This document shows positions 1 through 7,654 of a stretch of DNA of 64,000 nt, piece after piece. How positions within the stretch are numbered: the first letter of the stretch is position 1; each line of letters begins with the position of its first letter. A program made the translations under genes and the position numbers. A model generated the notes under the pieces. That model was given only the letters and a program-made list of their open reading frames with translations. It was not told the origin of the DNA and searched no databases. The stretch is from Acetobacteraceae bacterium B3987 (lineage in GTDB: Bacteria > Pseudomonadota > Alphaproteobacteria > Acetobacterales > Acetobacteraceae), in contig JAFNMF010000001.1 of assembly GCA_026537415.1 (NCBI GenBank), positions 365,572 through 429,571 on the forward strand, in the 5' to 3' direction.

Positions 1-334
1 CAACGGAACGGGTGTTGCTGAAGGGGGCATTGAAGACGGGAATACCGGCCATCCGGGCGGCCTTGAGGTCCACCTGATTGGTCCCGATGCAGAAGCAGCC
101 AATGGCCATGAGGCGGTTGGCAGAATTGATGACATCGGCTGTCAGCTGTGTCCGGCTGCGGATGCCGACCATATGGACACCCTCAAGGGCCTCCTTGAGA
201 GCATCACCTTCCAGTGCGCCTTTCAGCCGGGTGACAGAGGCGTAGCCCTGCTGCTCCAGATAATTGACAGCACTGTCATGGATGCCTTCTAGCAGAAGAA
301 TCTTGATTCTGTTCTTGGCGAGGGAGAGGGGCAT
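1..334 (-). CDS. serA: D-3-phosphoglycerate dehydrogenase, N-terminal part (cut by window edge)
   Basis: Catalyses the NAD-dependent first step of serine synthesis, oxidising 3-phosphoglycerate. About 111 N-terminal residues are visible and the gene runs off the left edge. The translation carries the stretch IGCFCIGTNQVDL followed by GIPVFNAPFSNTRSV, very close to the Escherichia-type SerA substrate-domain region, together with an early LLLEGIH motif like the LLVEGVH of that enzyme. The ATG at 334 opens the frame directly. hisN lies upstream on the same strand with an 82-base gap, so the two may share a transcript. The nucleotide-binding and ACT domains are outside the window, so the full class cannot be checked. 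Confidence 0.9.
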   Translation of the reverse strand, partial: MPLSLAKNRIKILLLEGIHDSAVNYLEQQGYASVTRLKGALEGDALKEALEGVHMVGIRSRTQLTADVINSANRLMAIGCFCIGTNQVDLKAARMAGIPVFNAPFSNTRSV

Positions 335-416
335 GTTCAGGTAACCTCATCGTGGTAACCGGGTCAGCAGATGTGACCTCATGAAGAATCGTTATTTATC
401 TGTAACGGACAGAACG

Positions 417-1211
417 TTAAGAGGAAAGGGCCTGTATGGCCTCATCACGCAGGGTTGCATTGGCACAGGCCAGAACAGCCCCTTCACTTTCCAATGTCAG
501 AGGGGCACCGAACCAGTCTGTCAGGCTACCACCGGCCCCGGTGATGATGGGTGAGAGCGGCCCCCAGTCCCACGGCTTGAGTGTATCTTCTGCAATGAGG
601 TCAATCTGGCCGAGGGCCAGCAATCCATAAGCGTAGGCATCACCACCCCATGAGGTCCGGCGGACTTTTTTCTGAAGCCTCTGGAATTGCTGAAATTGTG
701 TGGAGCGGAAGATTTCTGGTGCGGTGCAGGAGAGTTCAGCTTCATGGAGAGGGATATTCTGCCGGGTGCCAATGGTACCGGGCAGGCGGGGGGCGATGTA
801 GCGGCTGGTTTCGCCTTCCAGCCCTAGCCAACGTTCGTCAGTGATGGGTTGATCGATTAACCCCAGTACAGGGCGGCCTTCATGGAAAAGGGAAACCAGT
901 GTCGTAAAGCTCGGTCGTCCGGTGACGAAAGAGCGTGTGCCATCTATCGGGTCCAGTACCCAAAGCCAGTCTTGGGTTAGTGCGCCAGAGGTACCGGCCT
1001 CTTCGCCGAGAATGGCATGATGGGGAACATGTTCTTCCAGAATGGTCCTCATGGCCGCTTCAGCGTCTCGGTCGGCTTTTGTGACGGGGCTATCATCCTC
1101 TTTGGAGATGATTGGCAGGGACTGGCGGAAATAAGGCAGGATGACCTGCCGTGCAGCATCGGCACAGCGTTGGGCAAGGGCCAGGTAGGAGGAAAGATCA
1201 GACCGACTCAT
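417..1211 (-). CDS. hisN: Histidinol-phosphatase, inositol monophosphatase family
   Basis: Predicted to dephosphorylate histidinol phosphate, the penultimate step of histidine synthesis, using two or three metal ions. The 264-residue protein shows the family's metal-binding motifs: GEE at residues 69-71, DPIDGTRSF at 87-95 and PWDW at about 213-216. The TRSF ending of the second motif is typical of the HisN subgroup rather than general inositol phosphatases. The frame stays open about 110 residues further upstream, but that extension runs through the divergent kdsB start and is unlike the family, so the ATG at 1211 is preferred. It is divergent from kdsB and upstream of serA. A broader sugar or inositol phosphatase is the alternative. 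Confidence 0.85.
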   Translation of the reverse strand: MSRSDLSSYLALAQRCADAARQVILPYFRQSLPIISKEDDSPVTKADRDAEAAMRTILEEHVPHHAILGEEAGTSGALTQDWLWVLDPIDGTRSFVTGRPSFTTLVSLFHEGRPVLGLIDQPITDERWLGLEGETSRYIAPRLPGTIGTRQNIPLHEAELSCTAPEIFRSTQFQQFQRLQKKVRRTSWGGDAYAYGLLALGQIDLIAEDTLKPWDWGPLSPIITGAGGSLTDWFGAPLTLESEGAVLACANATLRDEAIQALSS

Positions 1212-1277
1212 GAGGATTACGCCTTTTTCCGGATGGGCTGATTGACGCAGGCGAGTCTGCACGGCAATCAGGAGGTC

Positions 1278-2027
1278 ATGCGACCGATTATTGTCATTCC
1301 CTCCAGAATTGCCTCCACAAGGCTTCCACGCAAGGCTTTGGCCGAGATTGATGGTGAAGCCATGATTGTTCATGTCGCCCGCCGGGCTGTGGCGGCTGGT
1401 CTGGGGCCTGTTCTCGTGGCCGCAGGGGATGAAGAAATCCGGGCTGCTGTGGCGGGCATGGAGGGTGTGGAGGCTCTTTTGACCGACCCTGCCTTGCCTA
1501 GTGGGTCGGACAGGGTGCAGGTGGCTCTGGAAGTTTACGACCCACAAGGGCGGTATGATTGTGTCATCAATCTGCAGGGAGATTTGCCCCTTGTGGAACC
1601 GAGTACGCTTCGGCAGGCCTTACGTCCTCTGGAAGAAGGGCAGTTTGATATCGGGACATTGGTCGCCCCGGTGGAAAGTGCTGGAGAGCGTGATGCCGAT
1701 TCGGTCGTGAAGGTGGCTTGTAGCTTTCAGAATGACGATGATGTAGCGAGAGCACTTTATTTTTCCCGGTCCGTGATTCCGTGGGGGGAGGGTGTGTGCT
1801 GGCATCATGTGGGCGTTTATGCGTGGCGGCGTGAAGCTCTGGCTCGGTTTGTCGCTCTGCCACCTTCCGGGCTGGAGGTACGGGAGAAGCTGGAGCAGCT
1901 CCGTGCGCTAGAGGCCGGCATGACGGTCGGCTGCGCCCGGATTGAAACGGCCCCGCTGGGTGTGGACACGCCGGAAGACCTCGCACGGGTCAGAATTAGA
2001 ATCGGGGAGCAAGCATCATGCCAATAA
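1278..2027 (+). CDS. kdsB: 3-deoxy-manno-octulosonate cytidylyltransferase (CMP-KDO synthetase)
   Basis: Activates KDO with CTP to give CMP-KDO for the lipopolysaccharide inner core. The 249-residue product matches the usual family length of about 250. It begins with the nucleotidyltransferase signature IVIPSRIASTRLPRKALAEI and carries the NLQGDLP and GVYAWRREAL motifs. The ATG at 1278 is chosen because GGAGG (1271-1275) sits just ahead of it; an in-frame ATG at 1242 lacks this and adds 12 unconserved residues. The 3' end overlaps pheA by 10 bases, which suggests translational coupling. Its partner kdsA lies elsewhere in this window at about 33 kb. Confidence 0.95.
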   Translation: MRPIIVIPSRIASTRLPRKALAEIDGEAMIVHVARRAVAAGLGPVLVAAGDEEIRAAVAGMEGVEALLTDPALPSGSDRVQVALEVYDPQGRYDCVINLQGDLPLVEPSTLRQALRPLEEGQFDIGTLVAPVESAGERDADSVVKVACSFQNDDDVARALYFSRSVIPWGEGVCWHHVGVYAWRREALARFVALPPSGLEVREKLEQLRALEAGMTVGCARIETAPLGVDTPEDLARVRIRIGEQASCQ

Positions 2028-2857
2028 TTGCGTTTCAAGGACGACCGGGGGCCTATTCGGACCTTGCTTGCCGGGCGACACGTCCGGGCTGGGAAACATT
2101 GCCCTGCCGTAGCTTTGCCGAAACGATTGAAGCCGTGCGGGACGGGCTGGCAGATGAAGCCCTGCTGCCCTGTGAGAACTCACTTGCGGGTCGTGTTGCG
2201 GAGATTCATGCCCTTCTGCCGGAAGCCGGACTGAAGATTGTCGGGGAGCATTTTCAGCGGGTGGAGCATTGTCTGCTGGGGGTGAAGGGAGCACGGCTTG
2301 AGGATGTAAAGCGTGTTCATACTCATCCAGTCGCCATGGCGCAGGTGCGGGGCCTTCTGGAACGATATAATTTGGAACCAGTGACGGAGTTCGATACGGC
2401 TGGGTCGGCTGAGCTGGTGGCAAGTTGGGGACGTAAGGAAGATGCGGCTATTGCGTCCTCTCTTGCTGGGGAGTTGAACGGGCTTGAGATTCTCCGCCGC
2501 AATGTGGAGGATGCCGCCCATAATACGACCCGCTTCTACCGTGTTGCACCGCCAGAAGCAGTCGTGGAGCGTGAAGCGGGACAGCTCATGATGACGACTC
2601 TAATTGTCCATGTTCGTCATGTTCCGGGGGCGTTGTGTGATGTGTTGACCTGTTTTGCCCGCTATGGGGTCAACATGACACGGATTGAGAGCTATATGCT
2701 GGGAGGGTCCTTTGAGGCATCCCGCTTCTTGATGGATATTGAAGGAGCGTTGGATGAGCAGCGGGTGCAGGATGCCCTTCTGGCACTCGCTGAAGCCAGT
2801 CAGGAGCATCACGTTCTGGGGACTTATCCTCGGAGTTCGTTTCGGGATGATATGTGA
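2018..2857 (+). CDS. pheA: Prephenate dehydratase (monofunctional, ACT domain)
   Basis: Converts prephenate to phenylpyruvate in phenylalanine synthesis. The 279-residue protein is the monofunctional type without a chorismate mutase domain. The catalytic domain starts FQGRPGAYSDLA and contains PCENSLAGRV and the late NTTRFYRVA motif. A C-terminal ACT domain from about residue 190 has GALCDVL and RIESYMLGGSF, which correspond to the GALV and ESRP effector elements of the Escherichia enzyme and are in the form usual for alphaproteobacteria, so phenylalanine feedback is likely. The start overlaps the kdsB end by 10 bases. Confidence 0.94.
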   Translation: MPIIAFQGRPGAYSDLACRATRPGWETLPCRSFAETIEAVRDGLADEALLPCENSLAGRVAEIHALLPEAGLKIVGEHFQRVEHCLLGVKGARLEDVKRVHTHPVAMAQVRGLLERYNLEPVTEFDTAGSAELVASWGRKEDAAIASSLAGELNGLEILRRNVEDAAHNTTRFYRVAPPEAVVEREAGQLMMTTLIVHVRHVPGALCDVLTCFARYGVNMTRIESYMLGGSFEASRFLMDIEGALDEQRVQDALLALAEASQEHHVLGTYPRSSFRDDM

Positions 2858-2865
2858 CCTTTCTC

Positions 2866-2888
2866 CAAAGGAGAGGTCTCACTATAAT
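2866..2888 (+). promoter_or_regulatory. Candidate sigma-70 promoter for dapA
   Basis: A perfect minus-10 hexamer TATAAT lies at 2883-2888, inside the 99-base gap between pheA and dapA and about 70 bases before the dapA start. The minus-35 region is poor (TTCTCC at 2866-2871 for a spacer of about 11, or upstream variants), and an inverted repeat built on CTCC AAA GGAG overlaps it. The location and the exact minus-10 support promoter activity; the weak minus-35 keeps this tentative. Confidence 0.4.
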
Positions 2889-2956
2889 GGTAGGATACTG
2901 GCTGATTAGGCCAGACAATGAGATTGATGCGCAGGGATGAGGGCGGAGAGTTAAAA

Positions 2957-3856
2957 ATGGCACAGACTATTAATGAGCGTTACCACGGTTCACTGACCGC
3001 CCTGATCACCCCGATGAAGAAGGATGGCACGCTGGATGAGCAAGCTGCCACCCGGTTGATCGAGCGTCAGATTCAGGGAGGGACGACAGGCCTTATTCCG
3101 TCTGGAACGACAGGGGAAAGCCCAACTCTCTCGCATGACGAGCATGGTCGGGTTGTCGAGCATTGTGTGGAGGTGGCCGCTGGCCGTGCGTTGGTGATGG
3201 CTGGTGCGGGGTCGAACAGCACGCATGAAGCTGTGGGTATGGCCCGTCACGCCCATAAGGTGGGCGCAGATGCTCTGCTAGTGGTCGTGCCTTACTACAA
3301 CAAGCCGACACAGGAAGGGCTGTACCGCCACTTCATGACAGTGGCCGATGCAACACCGCTGCCGCTCTGGCTGTACTGCATTCCGGGTCGTTCTGTTGTG
3401 GACCTGACACCGGAGACGCTAGGCCGTCTCGCCAAGCACCCCAATATCGTCGGCACGAAGGACGCTACAGCCAATCTAACCCGTCCGATTGCCGTACGGC
3501 GTGAGGCCGGAGCAGAGTTCAATCAGCTCTCTGGTGAAGATGGAACGATCCTGTCCTTTCTGGCAGCAGGTGGGCATGGTTGCATCAGTGTAACATCCAA
3601 TGTGGTGCCGGACCTTTGTTCACAGCTTCATCGCCTGTGGCAGGAGGGGAAGGTGAAAGAAGCCATTGCCCTTCAGGACAGATTGATGCCGCTGCATGAT
3701 GCCCTATTTGCTGAGACCAGCCCGGCCCCGGCCAAATATGCGATGTCCCGCCTTGGGTTGTGTGAATCTACGCTTCGTCTGCCTATGGTGGAACCTACTG
3801 AAGCAACGAAGAAGCGTGTGGATGCGGCTCTGAATTCACTCGGTCTTTTAGGTTAA
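2957..3856 (+). CDS. dapA: 4-hydroxy-tetrahydrodipicolinate synthase
   Basis: Condenses pyruvate with aspartate semialdehyde at the entry to lysine and meso-diaminopimelate synthesis, so it also feeds peptidoglycan. The 299-residue product shows the GTTGESPTLS motif near residues 50-60, the proton-relay Tyr140 in YCIPGRS (commonly YNVPGRT) and Schiff-base Lys168 in IVGTKDA. The ATG at 2957 is chosen because GGAGAG lies just upstream (2945-2950) and the product then matches family length; an upstream in-frame ATG at 2918 adds 13 atypical residues. smpB follows 11 bases after the stop. Confidence 0.95.
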   Translation: MAQTINERYHGSLTALITPMKKDGTLDEQAATRLIERQIQGGTTGLIPSGTTGESPTLSHDEHGRVVEHCVEVAAGRALVMAGAGSNSTHEAVGMARHAHKVGADALLVVVPYYNKPTQEGLYRHFMTVADATPLPLWLYCIPGRSVVDLTPETLGRLAKHPNIVGTKDATANLTRPIAVRREAGAEFNQLSGEDGTILSFLAAGGHGCISVTSNVVPDLCSQLHRLWQEGKVKEAIALQDRLMPLHDALFAETSPAPAKYAMSRLGLCESTLRLPMVEPTEATKKRVDAALNSLGLLG

Positions 3857-3867
3857 GACGTAGCGTT

Positions 3868-4371
3868 ATGGCTGCCAGCAAGAAAAAAACGAAAGGCGGA
3901 CTGATTTCTCACGGCATTGCCGCACAGAATCGGAAAGCCCGTTTTAATTATAGTATTCTGGAAACAGTAGAGGCGGGACTTGTCCTCAAGGGGCCAGAGG
4001 TCAAAAGCTTACGCATGGGGCGTGCAACTTTGAGTGAAGCCTATGCTATCGAACGAGATGGTGAGCTGTGGCTTCTCAACTCTTATATCCCTGAATATCA
4101 AGGGGGCGTTCTGTCCCGTTTTGATACACGGGCTCCCCGCAAACTTTTGTTGCATCGTAAGCAGCTAGCGAAATATATCGGGGAAATCACCAAAGCAGGG
4201 GCATCCTTGGTACCTCTGGATATTCATTTTAACGCTCGTGGCGTGGCTAAGGTGACCTTGGGCCTTGGTAAGGGGCGTAAAAAAGAAGATAAACGTCACG
4301 CTATTGCTGATCGTGACTGGCAGCGTGATAAGGCCCGCTTGCTGCGGAACAAGGGGCGGGGGGATTATTGA
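3868..4371 (+). CDS. smpB: SsrA-binding protein (trans-translation factor)
   Basis: SmpB binds tmRNA and carries it into stalled ribosomes for rescue. The 167-residue basic protein has the hallmark core IAQNRKARFNYSI, LKGPEVKSLR, ERDGELWLLNSYIPEY and the C-terminal tail GRKKEDKR followed by a basic helix, which occupies the empty mRNA channel in this family. It follows dapA by 11 bases, an arrangement I recall from other alphaproteobacteria, and is followed by a strong hairpin terminator. No tmRNA gene was recognised in the window. Confidence 0.97.
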   Translation: MAASKKKTKGGLISHGIAAQNRKARFNYSILETVEAGLVLKGPEVKSLRMGRATLSEAYAIERDGELWLLNSYIPEYQGGVLSRFDTRAPRKLLLHRKQLAKYIGEITKAGASLVPLDIHFNARGVAKVTLGLGKGRKKEDKRHAIADRDWQRDKARLLRNKGRGDY

Positions 4372-4421
4372 TCTCCCGCCAGTCCTAGCCTTTTTTAGAG
4401 GTTGTTGACGGTACCGGCATA

Positions 4422-4457
4422 AAAAACCCCACGGCCCGTAAGGACCGTGGGGTTTTT
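4422..4457. terminator. Bidirectional intrinsic terminator between smpB and the cold-shock gene
   Basis: A perfect 13-bp stem pairs AAAAACCCCACGG (4422-4434) with CCGTGGGGTTTTT (4445-4457) around a 10-base loop. The A-run and T-run on the two sides make it work in both directions, fitting the convergent smpB and cold-shock genes. Confidence 0.9.
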
Positions 4458-4481
4458 CTTTGAACAGTCTATGCCGCTATC

Positions 4482-5177
4482 TTATTCGGCAGTGATCTGT
4501 ACGGCCTCAGGACCTTTATGTCCCTGCACGACCTTCATGCCGACCGGCTGGCCATCAGACAGACCATGAAGACCGGAACGCTCCAGAGCGGAAGCGTGAA
4601 CGAACACGTCCTTGCCGCCTGTCTCCGGCGTAATGAAGCCGAAACCCTTGGTGGTGTTGTACCACTTAACGATTCCGCGCATTTCTTCGGCCTGAGAGAG
4701 GTCCGGAGCATGGTTGAAACGCTCCTGACGCATAGGAGCGGCTGAGCGACGAGGAGGCTCAGCTGTGGCCGTGCTGGCGTCAACAGAAAGCACTTCGGCA
4801 ACCTGGCGGCCCTTGGGGCCCTGGCCAACACGGACGACAACCGTCGTACCCGGTGCAGGCTCAGCATGACCAAGAGAGCTGATTGTATTGGCGTGGAGGA
4901 ATACGTCACCGCTACCATCGCTCAACCCAACGAAGCCGAAGCCACGTTCTGTGTTGAACCACTTAACAGTGCCGGTGATTTCCGGGCCTGTCGGGGTGAT
5001 CTGCGGGCCACCACGGCCACCGCCACGGCGGGGCGCACCACCGCCAAAATTACCACCACCGCGCGGTGCATCGTAACTGCCGCGATCGTCGAAGTAAGAA
5101 GGTTGGGTCATAAAATCGCGGTCAAAGCCGCCGCGGCGGGAGGAAAAGGAGCTGCGGTCGGATCTATTATTTCTCAA
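4482..5177 (-). CDS. Double cold-shock-domain RNA-binding protein with glycine/arginine-rich N-terminus
   Basis: A 231-residue protein with two cold-shock domains. The first (about residues 66-130) contains GTVKWFNTERGFGFV and DVFLHANTI; the second (about 166-231) contains GIVKWYNTTKGFGFITPETGG and DVFVHASAL. Both carry the RNP1 and RNP2 motifs of RNA chaperones. The first 60 residues are rich in Gly and Arg (GGGAPRRGGGRGG), a likely disordered RNA-binding tail. The start at 5177 is a TTG codon; an internal ATG at 5111 (MTQPSYF) is the alternative and would remove 22 residues. A 277-base AT-rich leader with alternative hairpins lies upstream. Two-domain proteins of this kind occur in alphaproteobacteria. 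Confidence 0.88.
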   Translation of the reverse strand: MRNNRSDRSSFSSRRGGFDRDFMTQPSYFDDRGSYDAPRGGGNFGGGAPRRGGGRGGPQITPTGPEITGTVKWFNTERGFGFVGLSDGSGDVFLHANTISSLGHAEPAPGTTVVVRVGQGPKGRQVAEVLSVDASTATAEPPRRSAAPMRQERFNHAPDLSQAEEMRGIVKWYNTTKGFGFITPETGGKDVFVHASALERSGLHGLSDGQPVGMKVVQGHKGPEAVQITAE

Positions 5178-5245
5178 GGGTCTCGTCCCGTACTGGGGTC
5201 ATCAGGGAGGGAGCAGTCGATCTGCCCCCTCGGGGTCATATGTTT

Positions 5246-5291
5246 GGAAACATGCTTACATGTTCCGTTGATGACGGTAGCATGTTTTTCC
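5246..5291 (-). promoter_or_regulatory. Candidate leader with two mutually exclusive hairpins upstream of the cold-shock gene
   Basis: The segment 5246-5254 can pair in two ways. A compact hairpin joins GGAAACATG with CATGTTCC (5259-5266) across a four-base loop and one bulged A. A longer one joins 5246-5256 (GGAAACATGCT) with AGCATGTTTTTCC (5279-5291) with two extra T. The element lies about 70 to 115 bases before the TTG start. Alternative leader folds are known in cspA-type mRNAs; a role here is inferred, and no transcript start is known. Confidence 0.4.
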
Positions 5292-5454
5292 AATTACGCC
5301 ATAAGGAAAAAGATGAAATTATGATAATTTTTTTTCGTCGTTATTGTAGACTGTATTCTAAGGAATATTTATCAGGCTGTTGGTTATGCAGATGATGATA
5401 ATGTAAGTTTGTGTCTGCTTAGTAGTAATTAACGATTTATATGTAATTTAGGTG

Positions 5455-7557
5455 TCAGCCAGAAACAAGTAACCTCTCAGGATTGGCCCGGTCGAACAGG
5501 TGAAGCAGGTCTTGAAGGGCCAGCCCTCTTGGGTTTTTCAGTTCCGGGTCCCGGGCAAGCTCCCGTTGACTGTCCTGCCGCATGGCTGTCAGGAGCAGGG
5601 ACAGGCGGGTCGGGTCGGCCAGACGGAAACCCGGCAGGCCGGATTGACGGTTGCCCGTGAGATCACCTCCCCCACGGATGCGGAAATCTTCATCTGCAAT
5701 CAGGAAGCCGTCCTCTGTATCCCGTAGGAGATGGAGGCGACGCTGGGCCGTGAAACTGGTTCCTTCACTATGCAGCAGCAGGCAGAAGGATTTTTGCGCC
5801 CCCCGACCGACACGGCCACGAAGCTGGTGCAGTTGGGCGAGTCCGAAGCGTTCAGCCTGCTCGATGACCATGATGGTGGCGTTGGGAATATCCACGCCCA
5901 CCTCAATGACGGTCGTGGCGACCAGCAGGCGGGTCTGGCCTTTCTGGAAGGCTGTCAGGGCGTTCTGCCGTGTGTCGATGTCCTGCCTGCCGTGAGCCAG
6001 CCCGATGATGGGGCCGAAACGTTTTGTCAGTTCCGCCCAGCGTTCTTCTGCCGCTGCTGCACTCTGGGTTTCGCTTTCTTCAATGAGCGGGCAGACCCAG
6101 AATATCTGTTTTCCCTGATCCAGTGCCCGCTTTATTCCGGCGAAAATGTCATCCAGCATGTTCATGTTATGCACGGTCGTATGGATGGGCTGCCGACCGG
6201 CTGGCTTGCTGTCCAGTCGACTGACACCCATTTCGCCCCATTCCGTCAGTTGCAGGGTGCGGGGGATGGGCGTGGCGGTCATGACAAGGAGGTCCGTGGA
6301 AGGGCCTTTGCTGGCCAGCCTCATGCGCTGTTCCACACCGAAACGGTGCTGCTCATCAATGACAGCCAGACCAAGATCGGAAAAGGTGACACCATCCTGA
6401 AAGAGCGCATGGGTGCCGATGGCGATTTTTGCATGGCCATCTGCCAGCTTTGCCAGCGCAATCCGTCGTGCTTTTCCCTTGACGGAACCGCTGAGGAAAA
6501 CGAACGGCACAGGGCACAGGGCCTCGAACGTGTTGGCGTGTTGCTGGGCGAGGATTTCTGTGGGGGCCATGAAGGCGGCCTGCGTGCCAGCCTCCACTGC
6601 CTGAAGCATGGCCATCATGGCGACGAGGGTTTTCCCGGCTCCGACATCGCCCTGTAGCAGGCGCATCATGGGGGTGGGGCGTTCCATGTCTGTGGCTATT
6701 TCGGCCATGACGCGCTGCTGTGCCGGTGTGGGTGTATGGCCGAAACGCTCCAGCAGGGTACGGCGCAGGGAGCCATCGCCCTTCAGGGGGCGGCCCGTGC
6801 GTGTTTTGGCCTGCATCCGGGCCATACCGAGGCAGAGCTGGTCAGCCAGAACTTCATCCGCTGCCAGCCGGGCACGGGCACGTTCCAGAGCGGGACCGGG
6901 GTCTTTATCCGTAGGCAGGGTTTCGGGGAAATGCATCCGCCTCAGTGCGGTGGCAAAATCTGGCCAATCCCGCTGCTTCATGAGGGGCGGGTCCAGCCAT
7001 TCCGGGAGGTCGGAAGGGATGAGTGACAAGGCCGCCTGCATGGCACGCCGTACGGTGGAGGGAAACAGGCCTGCCGTAAGGGGCCATACTGGTTCCAGCC
7101 ACGGGAAGTTTTCCTTTTTCTCCCAAGCCATGATGTGATCGGGGCGGGAGAGGGTCAGCCGGTCATGGTAGTGTCCTACCCTGCCGGATACGAGGATTTC
7201 CGCACCTTCTGGGGGAAGATAGAGCCGTCCCTTCTGGAAGAAGGTGATTTCCAGCGTGCCCGTGCTGTCTCTGGTGGTCAGGATGGTCGGCTGGGAGGAG
7301 CGGGTCGGGCGGCGTATGCCGGTGACCCGGACATGGCTTGTCAGGATATCGCCTGCCAGCAGTTTCCGCCCCTCGGCGATGGTCATGAGTTGGCGGCGGT
7401 CGATCAGCTTTTCCGGCAGGGTGAAGAGCAGATCAATGACCCGTTTTCCGCCGCTAATCTTGCTCAGCATTGTGGCATGGCGTGGCCCTATCCCCGGCAG
7501 GCCGCTGATGGGGGCCAGAAGCGGGGCAATCCGTGCAGAGGGGGGAGCTAGGGGCAT
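5455..7557 (-). CDS. recG: ATP-dependent DNA helicase RecG
   Basis: RecG remodels stalled replication forks and branch-migrates Holliday junctions. The 700-residue protein has the expected order: an N-terminal helix-hairpin segment (LPGIGPRHATML), a wedge OB-fold domain at about 60-150, a Walker A motif GDVGAGKT at 303-310, the helicase motif II DEQH at 401-404, motif III TATPIPRT, and the C-terminal QLRGRVGRG and GGGDLTGNRQSGLP region. Length fits the family. The ATG at 7557 has no strong ribosome site. It is divergent from mfd with 97 bases between them. Confidence 0.97.
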   Translation of the reverse strand: MPLAPPSARIAPLLAPISGLPGIGPRHATMLSKISGGKRVIDLLFTLPEKLIDRRQLMTIAEGRKLLAGDILTSHVRVTGIRRPTRSSQPTILTTRDSTGTLEITFFQKGRLYLPPEGAEILVSGRVGHYHDRLTLSRPDHIMAWEKKENFPWLEPVWPLTAGLFPSTVRRAMQAALSLIPSDLPEWLDPPLMKQRDWPDFATALRRMHFPETLPTDKDPGPALERARARLAADEVLADQLCLGMARMQAKTRTGRPLKGDGSLRRTLLERFGHTPTPAQQRVMAEIATDMERPTPMMRLLQGDVGAGKTLVAMMAMLQAVEAGTQAAFMAPTEILAQQHANTFEALCPVPFVFLSGSVKGKARRIALAKLADGHAKIAIGTHALFQDGVTFSDLGLAVIDEQHRFGVEQRMRLASKGPSTDLLVMTATPIPRTLQLTEWGEMGVSRLDSKPAGRQPIHTTVHNMNMLDDIFAGIKRALDQGKQIFWVCPLIEESETQSAAAAEERWAELTKRFGPIIGLAHGRQDIDTRQNALTAFQKGQTRLLVATTVIEVGVDIPNATIMVIEQAERFGLAQLHQLRGRVGRGAQKSFCLLLHSEGTSFTAQRRLHLLRDTEDGFLIADEDFRIRGGGDLTGNRQSGLPGFRLADPTRLSLLLTAMRQDSQRELARDPELKNPRGLALQDLLHLFDRANPERLLVSG

Positions 7558-7654
7558 GGCATCAGGGCTGACAGGGGGCTTATGGAGGGCTATAGGGTAG
7601 CAGAACCGGCTGATAATAAAAATGTCCTTTCACTGAGTTGGAGAGCCTGCGCTG

